Origin: Anaerolineae bacterium UTCFX2
Lineage (GTDB): Bacteria; Chloroflexota; Anaerolineae; Anaerolineales; UBA4823
DNA length: 54,758 bases
Reading direction: 5' to 3'
Assembly (NCBI GenBank): GCA_002050125.1
Contig: MWTA01000023.1
Coordinates: forward strand, 1 to 54,758
Shown here: in pieces, positions 43,481 to 50,506 of the stretch
Layout: every line of letters begins with the position of its first letter
Position numbering within the stretch: the stretch's first letter is position 1
Notes under the pieces: model-generated
Told to the model about the DNA's origin: nothing
Databases searched by the model: none
What the model saw: only the letters and a program-made list of their open reading frames with translations
Made by a program: the position numbers and the translations under genes

Positions 43481-45181
43481 ATGGAGATCAGACAAGTCGT
43501 TGAACCATTGTTGAAATGGTGGAAGCTGATCCTGGTCGCCTGTCTGCTGTCAGCCGTTTCGAGTTTCATCGTCGTCAAACAACAGCCCCCAATCTATCAA
43601 ACCAAATCGGCAGTCGTCATCGGGCGCGCCGTGTACGAACCCAACCCCAGCGGGGGTGAACTCGGCTTGGCTAACCAGTTGGCTGCCTACTACGCCGATA
43701 TCGCCGAGCGCGAAGTCGTGCGCGCCAACACTATGCAGGCTTTGAACCTCACCTGGCTGCCTGAGTACACTGCGGCAGTCGTTCCCAACAGTCAGATCAT
43801 CGAAATCAGTGTGACAGATACAGACCCAGCCAGGGCTCAAATCGTCGCCAATGAGCTGGCTAATCAGCTTGTGCTGCAAAGCCCCAGCAATCCCGACCTC
43901 CAAGAACAAAAACGGCAAGAATTCATCGCGGGGCAGCTCTTGCTGCTCGAAGAGCAGATTCAACAGACCTTAGATGAGATCTCCACCAAAGAATCCGAAT
44001 TAGGAAGCCTGAACAGCGCCCGCGAGATCACTCAAGCGCAGACCGATCTTTCCATCTTGCGCCAGAAACTGACCACCTTGCAGACCAACTACGCGACCAT
44101 GCTCAACAGTTCCACTGGCAGAGCCAGCAACAGCCTGAGCATCTTGGAGCCAGCCGAACTGCCGGTCAAGCCGATTGGTCCCAACCGGATGATGTTCATT
44201 CTGGTATCAATCGTCATCGCGTTATTGATCAGCGGGGCTGCGGCTTACCTGATCGAATATCTGGATGACACCATCAAAACGCCCGAAGATGTCAACCGCG
44301 TGATGAAGAAACCGGTGATCGGCTATATTGCGGAGATCGAGGGCGATGGCAACAAAGGCTCTTTCGTTCACGATCAACCCGCGTCGCTGATCGCTGAGTC
44401 GTTCCGCGCCCTGAGGGTGAACCTGGAATACCCGCACGTCCCGGCAAGTTCCAACATGCTCCTGGTGGTCAGCATGAGCCAGACCGAAGGGAAATCCGTC
44501 ATCGCAGCCAACCTGGCGGTCAGCATGGCTTCAGGCGGAAAGCGCGTGGTTCTGGTCGACGCCGACCTGCGGCGGCCCAGCTTGCATCAATACCTCAACC
44601 TGCAAAACGAGCGCGGATTAATTGATGTGTTGAACGGAAGCTTGCCCCTGGATCAGGCTATATCGCCCACAGAGTACGAAAACCTCCAGGTGCTCGCTGC
44701 CGGTCCATTAGTTCCAAACCCGACCGACTTTCTTAATTCCAAGAAGATGGACCAACTGCTGGGCGAACTTTCCAGGCGCTGGGACTGCGTCCTCGTTGAC
44801 GGACCGCCGATCCTGGTCACCGATACCTCCGTGCTGGCTTCCAAGGTGAATTCAGCCCTGATCGTGATCGGCTATGGCAAAACGCGCAAATCGCAGGCTG
44901 TTTTGGCAGTGAAACAGCTTGACCGAATTGGCGCTGAAATCGTGGGAGTTGTGCTGAACCGTATCCCGCGCAGCAACCAGAAGTATTACAAGATTTACCA
45001 CTATGATTATGGGCTTCCAGATAAGACAGCCAATTCTGGCGGTCTCTCAATTAGGAGATTCAAGATCCCCTTGAGCTTCAACTTGCCAAAACCAGGGTTT
45101 CTCAGCCGCGCTGCATCTAATGGGACCGCCCAGGCAGCCAAGCAAAACCCATCCAGCGAATCCGAACAAATAAACACCTAA
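43481..45181 (+). CDS. Polysaccharide co-polymerase with tyrosine autokinase domain (Wzz/BY-kinase)
   Basis: The product has 566 residues. Two spans (about 14-32 and 245-265) flank an external Wzz-type domain with a coiled-coil region (EEQIQQTLDEISTKESELGSL). The cytosolic BY-kinase domain has a Walker A region with TEGKS (Lys338), Walker A' VLVDADLRRPS (Asp360), and Walker B VLVDGPPIL. The C-terminus has a tyrosine cluster (KYYKIYHYDYG) that would be autophosphorylated, then a further 60-residue tail of unknown use. Such proteins set chain length of Wzy-type or similar polysaccharides. It is the last gene before a strong terminator. Confidence 0.9.
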   Translation: MEIRQVVEPLLKWWKLILVACLLSAVSSFIVVKQQPPIYQTKSAVVIGRAVYEPNPSGGELGLANQLAAYYADIAEREVVRANTMQALNLTWLPEYTAAVVPNSQIIEISVTDTDPARAQIVANELANQLVLQSPSNPDLQEQKRQEFIAGQLLLLEEQIQQTLDEISTKESELGSLNSAREITQAQTDLSILRQKLTTLQTNYATMLNSSTGRASNSLSILEPAELPVKPIGPNRMMFILVSIVIALLISGAAAYLIEYLDDTIKTPEDVNRVMKKPVIGYIAEIEGDGNKGSFVHDQPASLIAESFRALRVNLEYPHVPASSNMLLVVSMSQTEGKSVIAANLAVSMASGGKRVVLVDADLRRPSLHQYLNLQNERGLIDVLNGSLPLDQAISPTEYENLQVLAAGPLVPNPTDFLNSKKMDQLLGELSRRWDCVLVDGPPILVTDTSVLASKVNSALIVIGYGKTRKSQAVLAVKQLDRIGAEIVGVVLNRIPRSNQKYYKIYHYDYGLPDKTANSGGLSIRRFKIPLSFNLPKPGFLSRAASNGTAQAAKQNPSSESEQINT

Positions 45182-45200
45182 TCAAGAAACTCGATCATAG

Positions 45201-45241
45201 CAAACGACTGCGGATTTTATCTTTCCGCAGTCGTTTGTTTT
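45201..45241 (+). terminator. Intrinsic terminator of the polysaccharide locus
   Basis: A perfect 14-base stem (45201-45214 with 45224-45237), 9-base loop, then a T-rich run to 45242. It lies 20 bases after the stop of the BY-kinase gene. On the minus strand no T-run follows, so it works in the plus direction only. Confidence 0.9.
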
Positions 45242-45338
45242 TAAGTGATCGGGGTATTCATGCGCCTGGTGCGCATCTCATCATCACGAATAGACAGCCA
45301 GCCCAGAGCTGAAACTCGGGGAAACTGGCTAGCCTATT

Positions 45339-45584
45339 TCAATCCACGTATTCCGGGATACCTTGAAGACCTTCCAGGATCTTCTCGAGCGCCATCGTAT
45401 GGCTGCAGCGCCCGCGCGTTTGAAAGAAATCGCAATCGCATTGCCAAACATTGTCCCTAATTTGTACTGTATGGTCGTTGTTTTCCCCCACAAAAGTGAC
45501 CGAGAGCGCATCGATACGAATACGATCGCGTTGTTCCGCATAGCGTCTGGCTTTCTCGATTTTTCCAATCATCCCGTAATCCAT
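45339..45584 (-). CDS. Small SWIM zinc-finger protein
   Basis: This 81-residue frame carries WQCDCDFFQTRGRCSHTMAL: Cys49-x-Cys51, then Cys60-x-His62, the C-x-C-x(n)-C-x-H pattern of the SWIM zinc finger. The N-terminal half (KIEKARRYAEQRDRIRIDAL...VTFVGENNDHTVQI) also fits small SWIM proteins. An AAGGGAG lies about 12 bases before the ATG. A strong promoter (45710-45738) and a terminator-like palindrome (45618-45643) lie upstream on the same strand. SWIM domains bind nucleic acid or protein; a regulatory role is likely but unproven. The overlapping plus-strand frame at 45363-45674 has no recognisable features and is taken as antisense noise. Confidence 0.82.
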   Translation of the reverse strand: MDYGMIGKIEKARRYAEQRDRIRIDALSVTFVGENNDHTVQIRDNVWQCDCDFFQTRGRCSHTMALEKILEGLQGIPEYVD

Positions 45585-45617
45585 CGGCAGTTGATCTCCC
45601 TTCGCAAGTTGGATAAC

Positions 45618-45643
45618 AAAAAGGCACGCGCGCGTGCCTTTTT
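45618..45643 (-). terminator. Terminator-like perfect palindrome in the SWIM gene leader
   Basis: A 26-base perfect palindrome, AAAAAGGCACGCG followed by its complement, ends in five T on both strands. In the minus direction it lies between the promoter at 45710-45738 and the SWIM start at 45584, in the position of a transcription attenuator. In the plus direction it could end stray transcripts. Confidence 0.6.
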
Positions 45644-45709
45644 ACTCATTTACACGATAGACTTTTTTCGCTAATCCAGGCAAGGCGAACTCTCCATTAT
45701 CCTAAACCA

Positions 45710-45738
45710 AGTATAAGCGGAGTTGAAATGAAAGTCAA
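45710..45738 (-). promoter_or_regulatory. Sigma-70-type promoter for the SWIM gene or a leader RNA
   Basis: The minus strand reads TTGACT (45738-45733), a 17-base spacer and TATACT (45715-45710). Both hexamers are one base from consensus and spacing is ideal, the best promoter match seen in the window. Predicted start is near 45703, about 120 bases before the SWIM ATG. Confidence 0.7.
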
Positions 45739-46010
45739 CCTACGATTCCGTTGGCGTGAACCGGTCATGTAAAATTCCTGCCCGGTTGTGTTCGTCCAGC
45801 GCCGCCTGGCACAAATTCTGCAATTGAAATAGATGAAACCATTATTCCTAAAATCCAATTTGACGATTGTTGCTGCAAGATGTCAGGATTATGTTACAAT
45901 CTGAATCATCAAGATCTGCGAGGAGCTGCTGGGCAGCCTTGCCCAATGAAATTGATCCTTCATAGGCAGGCAGGATTTCTTTGGATCGTACAGCTCAAGG
46001 AGAAACAGTA

Positions 46011-46883
46011 ATGAAGCAGTTGCTCATTCTACTTGCGCTCGCCCTTATGTTCTTATCTGCCTGTTTTCCAGCGCCTGTTCAATTGACGCCGCCCGAAACG
46101 CTGGCTGCCCAAACGCTGGCAGCCAGGCCCCCCACCAACACACCGCCCCCCACCGACACCCCGCTGCCGACGAACACCCCCACCCCTCCCGAAGGTCTCC
46201 CGACCCCAACGCTGGATCTGAGCATCCCCGGCGCATACTGTCTGCCGGTTGATACCCAGCGCCTTCAAGGTCTGGTCACCAAGGTGATCAGCGGGGATAT
46301 CGTTGAGGTGCTCATCACCAACCAGACTTATCCGGTACGTTATATTGGCGTGGACGCGCCCAGCATTCTCGCGCCCGCCGAATGGCAAAGCGCCCAGGCG
46401 CTGGGGTTCAATCAAATGCTGGTTGAAGGTAAATACGTCACCTTAGTTCAAGATATAACCGATCGCGACCCCGACGGTTACTACCCACGCTATGTCTTGA
46501 TCAACGATGTCTTTGTCAACTACGAGATGATCCTGCAAGGTTACGGCATGTCCATCAGCGCGCCGCCGGATACCGCCTGCGCAAATTCCCTTCTTTCTGC
46601 GGTCGTCGAGGCTCAGAAACTGGTGCGCGGGATCTGGCTCCCCACTCCAGTCCCCACTTCCACGATCACATTAACCCCGACCATCACCAACACACCGCTG
46701 CCGCCAACCGAAACACGGGTTCCGGTCTGCAACTGCAAGGGGCCGCGCCTCACCTGTAATAACTTCCCCACCCAGACCAAAGCTCAGCAGTGTTTCGAAT
46801 ATTGCCGCAGCATGGGTTTTGGCGACATATTTGGGCTCGACAAAAATGGCAACGGCTTGGCTTGCGAGGGTTTATCCAACTAA
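46011..46883 (+). CDS. Lipoprotein with degenerate staphylococcal-nuclease domain and Excalibur-like tail
   Basis: The ATG at 46011 has AAGGAG 8 bases upstream; the product is 290 residues. The lipobox is LSAC (Cys18). A Pro/Thr spacer (about 37-66) follows. Residues 84-215 match the SNase fold: VTKVISGDIVEVLI, YPVRYIGVDAP, and YVLINDVFVNYEMI. Arg110 equals SNase Arg35, but Ser118 stands where Glu43 should be and Tyr157 where Arg87 should be, so two of three catalytic residues seem missing. The C-terminus has DKNGNGLACE (277-286), the Excalibur calcium-binding pattern. It is likely a surface protein, possibly a catalytically dead nuclease-fold binder. Confidence 0.85.
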   Translation: MKQLLILLALALMFLSACFPAPVQLTPPETLAAQTLAARPPTNTPPPTDTPLPTNTPTPPEGLPTPTLDLSIPGAYCLPVDTQRLQGLVTKVISGDIVEVLITNQTYPVRYIGVDAPSILAPAEWQSAQALGFNQMLVEGKYVTLVQDITDRDPDGYYPRYVLINDVFVNYEMILQGYGMSISAPPDTACANSLLSAVVEAQKLVRGIWLPTPVPTSTITLTPTITNTPLPPTETRVPVCNCKGPRLTCNNFPTQTKAQQCFEYCRSMGFGDIFGLDKNGNGLACEGLSN

Positions 46884-46935
46884 TCGCCTATCTAGCCGCT
46901 GACCGCCTGACCCACCTTAGGAAAAGAGCAAAAGC

Positions 46936-48465
46936 CTACGAATACGGCTGGTTCACCTTTGCCAGCATATCGTCCAATTCGAGCTGCAGTTCGCCAGCCA
47001 TGGGATGATCGGGGTATAAGTTCTGCAGTTCAGAAGGATCCAGCTCAAGGTTATAGTATTCATAGTTGTTCGCATAGTGTTTATAACCCAGGTAGCGCAC
47101 AAGTTTGTGAGGTCCGCGCATCAACACCAGGGTCGCCTTGCGCAACTGGCTGAAAGCCGCATTGGCTTTGGCTTCGACCACGAAGATGCGCCGCTGAGGC
47201 TCCGCTTCGCCGCCCAGCCCGGGCAAGACCTGTCCTTCAGCCCACTGCGGCGTTTCCACGCCGGCGATCTTGAGCAGCGTGGGCAGCACATCGACGTTGC
47301 TCGTCAACGAATGGATATCTACCCGCTCACTCTGCCCCGGCGTGTGAATCACTAAAGGAACCCGGATCACCGGCTCGAACATCAACGGCGTTGAATGCCC
47401 CGAGACCCCGCGCTCGAACAGTTCGCCGTGATCCGCAGTGAAGATTAAATAGCTGCTTTCCAGCAAACCGCTCCGATCCAGGTGGTCGATCAACCGACCA
47501 AACTGGCTGTCGAGGTCAGCGACGAACTCGTCATAGCTGGTGCGCAGGCTGTTGAGGCGCTCTTGCGTCACCCCCGGCGCCAAACGGTGCTTCTTGAGCT
47601 CAGGCGGGTTCCAGCCATCGTTGAACATTCCGATGAACTCGCGCCGCGGAACATAGGGCATGTGCGGCGGCATAAAGTGTAAATAGGTGAAAAAAGGCTG
47701 GGGAAGCGCGTCCAGCATGCCCATCACCCCATCCATCACCAATGGCAGGTCGAAATACACATCCGAATTCGCCAGGCGCGGCAGCCCGCTCGGATAACTC
47801 GCCTTCAGGCGCGCCAAAGCGCGTTGATAACTTGCCTGGGTCGTCAGATCATTCAGGAGCGAGAAGAAGAGCGAACCGTGCGCTTCTTCGCGTTTGAAGA
47901 GAAACTGGTCCATGCTCTTCATGCCATAGATGGCGTCGCGCCGAAATAAATGATCGTAAAAAGTTCTGCCCGCCAGCGAAAAACGATCGACCGATTCATG
48001 CCGGTTCAAATATTTGTGGAACTGATAGAGCAGCATATCGGCAAACGTGTTCTGGGCAAAAGCAAACTGGTAATAGGCACCGTCCAGCATTGAAAAAAGA
48101 TTGTGCGGCTCGACCTGTGGGCTGATCAGACTGCTGAGATTGTACGCCCGGTGCGTCCAGGGATAGGCGCTGGTGAAAAGCGAGGCGGTGCTGGGCGTTG
48201 TAAAATTGCCAGCCGAGTGGTGATTGTGATAAACCACAGCCCGCTCGGCGAAACGCTCCAGATTGGGGCTGGTTTTGCGCCGGTAGCCGTACAGGGATAA
48301 ATTGAACGCGGAAAGGGCGTCGAACAGCACCACAATGATGTTCGGCTTCGGGTCCGCCGCAGCCCGCAGCGAAGATGACCCGGCTGGCAGCCTACCCAAT
48401 GCGCCTGCCAGGGCAACCGAGGCGGAGAGTTTCAGAAAATCACGGCGGTTTAACGATGCAGGCAT
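46936..48465 (-). CDS. Tat-exported alkaline-phosphatase-superfamily protein with threonine nucleophile (sulfatase family)
   Basis: The product has 509 residues. The N-terminus SLNRRDFLKLSASVALAGAL is a twin-arginine signal (Arg7-Arg8). PNIIVVLFDALSAFNLSLYGY is the first metal-binding block, with one Asp, and FTADHGELFERGVSGHS the second. The catalytic block reads GNFTTPSTASLFTS: where sulfatases have C/S-x-P-S-R the sequence is T-T-P-S-T with Thr89 in the nucleophile place, so formylglycine cannot form. Thr is the nucleophile in phosphoglycerol and phosphoethanolamine transferases (LtaS, EptA). It may therefore transfer or cleave a phospho- group on surface glycan rather than remove sulfate. 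It lies 22 bases after a membrane-protein gene on the same strand. Confidence 0.82.
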   Translation of the reverse strand: MPASLNRRDFLKLSASVALAGALGRLPAGSSSLRAAADPKPNIIVVLFDALSAFNLSLYGYRRKTSPNLERFAERAVVYHNHHSAGNFTTPSTASLFTSAYPWTHRAYNLSSLISPQVEPHNLFSMLDGAYYQFAFAQNTFADMLLYQFHKYLNRHESVDRFSLAGRTFYDHLFRRDAIYGMKSMDQFLFKREEAHGSLFFSLLNDLTTQASYQRALARLKASYPSGLPRLANSDVYFDLPLVMDGVMGMLDALPQPFFTYLHFMPPHMPYVPRREFIGMFNDGWNPPELKKHRLAPGVTQERLNSLRTSYDEFVADLDSQFGRLIDHLDRSGLLESSYLIFTADHGELFERGVSGHSTPLMFEPVIRVPLVIHTPGQSERVDIHSLTSNVDVLPTLLKIAGVETPQWAEGQVLPGLGGEAEPQRRIFVVEAKANAAFSQLRKATLVLMRGPHKLVRYLGYKHYANNYEYYNLELDPSELQNLYPDHPMAGELQLELDDMLAKVNQPYS

Positions 48466-48487
48466 AGCGATACCTCAGAGACCGCGG

Positions 48488-49081
48488 TCACGATCCGAAC
48501 AGATTGCGCCCAATCACCACCAGCATGCCGACCAGCCCCAGAGAAACGTACAGGTAGGCAAACAGCGTCATGCGTTCGGCAATCGAATTGACAATGCGCA
48601 CGAGGATCGGAAACCGCCAAAACAACCACGATAAGACCAAAACGAACAGCGCCATTCCGAGTAGAAAGGCGAGCGGATAAACGGCGAGCTGCCGCAACGT
48701 CAGCCGGTACACCAGATTGATCTTGCGCTGGATTAAGATCGCCGCGAGGCTGATCAGCCCCGCCAGGCTGCTGCCCAGCGCGATGTAATTGGCTTTGAAA
48801 ATCTGCCCCGGGAAAAACAGCGAAAACAGCAGCACGAAACCCGACATCGTCAGGCTCTCTACCAGCGCAAACGCAAGCACATACGCGACGATTGTGAGCA
48901 CCTTCCATACGCTGAGATATTCGAGCCAGCTTGGCACATACCAGAACATCCGGTAGAGCGACCAGCTAAACCCAAAGAATGTGAAAATCGCAAAAACCGG
49001 CAGCAATTGCTGCCGCGATGGGAACCTTGACTGAATGGACTTCAAAGCCGGTAAGCTGCTTTCAATTTTATTTTCTGGCAA
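48488..49081 (-). CDS. Membrane protein of unknown function
   Basis: This 197-residue protein starts at TTG 49081, the first possible start after an in-frame stop; no ATG is available before the first span. It has about five spans (near 30-48, 60-85, 92-115, 128-155, 175-193) and no motif I recognise. Basic residues in loops suggest the N-terminus is cytoplasmic. It is 22 bases before the Thr-type sulfatase-family gene on the same strand, and probably co-transcribed with it; a role in presenting the substrate or anchoring that enzyme is only a guess. Confidence 0.65.
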   Translation of the reverse strand: MPENKIESSLPALKSIQSRFPSRQQLLPVFAIFTFFGFSWSLYRMFWYVPSWLEYLSVWKVLTIVAYVLAFALVESLTMSGFVLLFSLFFPGQIFKANYIALGSSLAGLISLAAILIQRKINLVYRLTLRQLAVYPLAFLLGMALFVLVLSWLFWRFPILVRIVNSIAERMTLFAYLYVSLGLVGMLVVIGRNLFGS

Positions 49082-49177
49082 TCCCAGATGCCAATTTTAC
49101 CACGCCGCATTTCAGCCTATGCGCTGCGCGCCGTTCGTTCCCGGCATTGCACATGCGCCTCTCATTCTTCATCTGCG

Positions 49178-50329
49178 CTATTCATCAGCGCTGATGACCT
49201 GCTGATACAGCGCGGTCAGCCGCGCTTCCATCACAGCCCAACTGTAATGCTGCTCGTAAGCCTGGCGCGCCGCCCGCCCCAGTTTCTCCCGCAGTTCAGC
49301 GTCGCGTTCGAGGCGCGCCAGCGCGTCATCGAGCTCATCGGCTGCGCCGTAATTCACAACCAGTCCGCATTGGGCGTCTTCGACAATCCGATCCATGTTG
49401 GTGCCGCGCGCCACGATCACCGGTTTGCCGAGCATCATCGCTTCGAAAATCTTGTTCGGGCTGGCGTAACGGTGATTGGGTATCACAGGGTCATACAACG
49501 CCACCAGCACATTGGCTTGCCTGCTAAGTTCGAGCGCTTGCGAATATGGGACCCGCCCATGCCAGCGAATGTTCGGGTTCGCTGCCGCGCTTTGCTGGAT
49601 TGCCGCCTCGTCGCCGCCAAAGCCCGCCAGGTCCAACTGCCAGTCAGGGTGGCGCTGCATGACTTCGATCAGCTCGAGTAACCCGCGCTCGTATTGCAGC
49701 AATCCAACATAAGCCACCCGGATTGAGCTCGCCGCGGAGCCCGGCTGAGCCTGAGCCGCGTTCCACAAGTCTTGAGGCGTGTTGTAAATCACTGCCAGCC
49801 GTCGGGGCTTGGCGCCGGCGATCTGCTCGATGCGGCTCTCATCGACCAGGATCAAGCCATCCGCCCGACCGATCGCCCACAGATCGACCCGTCGAATAAG
49901 CGCTTTAACAAACCCGGGTGTGTTCCGTAAATGATCCGCGTAGAAATCGAAAATATCATAGATGAGCTTTTTCTTCTTGAGCCGGGCGCAGAACAACGCG
50001 GGCAGAATCGTATCGAAATCGCAGGCGTGCAGCAGCGCGAACTCGTCCGAATGCCGCAACAGCCACACGAGCAAGCCAAACTGCCAGCGCAAAAGCGGGA
50101 AGAAATTGAGAATGCCGCGCGCGTATTCGGCTTTGATCGGCAGGCGCTCGATGATCCCCCAGGCGGTCTCTTCGTACACCGGCAGCGCCCCGGTGCGATC
50201 CCAGCCCAGCAGGTGAGTTTGATACCCCGCTTTGAGCAAGCTCTGAGCCTCTTTTTCGACGCGTGGGTCGGGCGCGATGGGGTTCGAACGACAAATCAAT
50301 ACTTTTATCGGAGTGTTCATCGCCAACAT
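49178..50329 (-). CDS. Family 4 glycosyltransferase
   Basis: The product has 383 residues. ATG 50329 is used; ATG 50320 (MNTPIKVLICRSN) is an equally good start. It has PIAPDPRVEKEAQSLLKAGY at the N-terminus, LIYDIFDFYADHL, then IRVAYVGLLQYERGLLELIEVM and YDPVIPNHRYASPNKIFEAMMLGKPVIV, the donor-side E-x7-type region. This pattern is typical of a widespread GT-B group in bacterial polysaccharide loci. It precedes the membrane-protein and sulfatase-family genes on the minus strand. Specificity is unknown. Confidence 0.86.
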   Translation of the reverse strand: MLAMNTPIKVLICRSNPIAPDPRVEKEAQSLLKAGYQTHLLGWDRTGALPVYEETAWGIIERLPIKAEYARGILNFFPLLRWQFGLLVWLLRHSDEFALLHACDFDTILPALFCARLKKKKLIYDIFDFYADHLRNTPGFVKALIRRVDLWAIGRADGLILVDESRIEQIAGAKPRRLAVIYNTPQDLWNAAQAQPGSAASSIRVAYVGLLQYERGLLELIEVMQRHPDWQLDLAGFGGDEAAIQQSAAANPNIRWHGRVPYSQALELSRQANVLVALYDPVIPNHRYASPNKIFEAMMLGKPVIVARGTNMDRIVEDAQCGLVVNYGAADELDDALARLERDAELREKLGRAARQAYEQHYSWAVMEARLTALYQQVISADE

Positions 50330-50458
50330 CTATCAGCCGTCAGGCGCAGGAAAAGGACCCCGCCCGACTGAAAACCAAAAAGATTATATCAAGAGACGCG
50401 CGTACACGCACACCCGCGCCTAAAGTTCGCATCACCGCAGCTAAGGCATGAGATTCGG

Positions 50459-50464
50459 TATAAT
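50459..50464 (+). promoter_or_regulatory. Candidate -10 box for the 944-residue membrane protein gene
   Basis: A perfect TATAAT lies 42 bases before the GTG at 50507. No good -35 hexamer lies at 16-18 bases. The transcript would begin near 50471, almost at an ATG (50473) that opens a 19-codon frame running into the main gene. Confidence 0.4.
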
Positions 50465-50506
50465 TACGTCCCATGGGCAACACAGCCACTGAAGGGATAA
50501 TCGTTC

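Larger units (their letters stand above)
45585..46010. other. Intergenic region between the SWIM and nuclease-like genes
   Basis: The 426-base gap between two divergent genes holds no convincing gene. On the minus strand it has the promoter and terminator-like hairpin described separately. On the plus strand a possible promoter TTGTTG (45867-45872), 17 bases, TATGTT (45890-45895) and an AAGGAG ribosome site (45997-46002) serve the lipoprotein gene. Confidence 0.5.
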
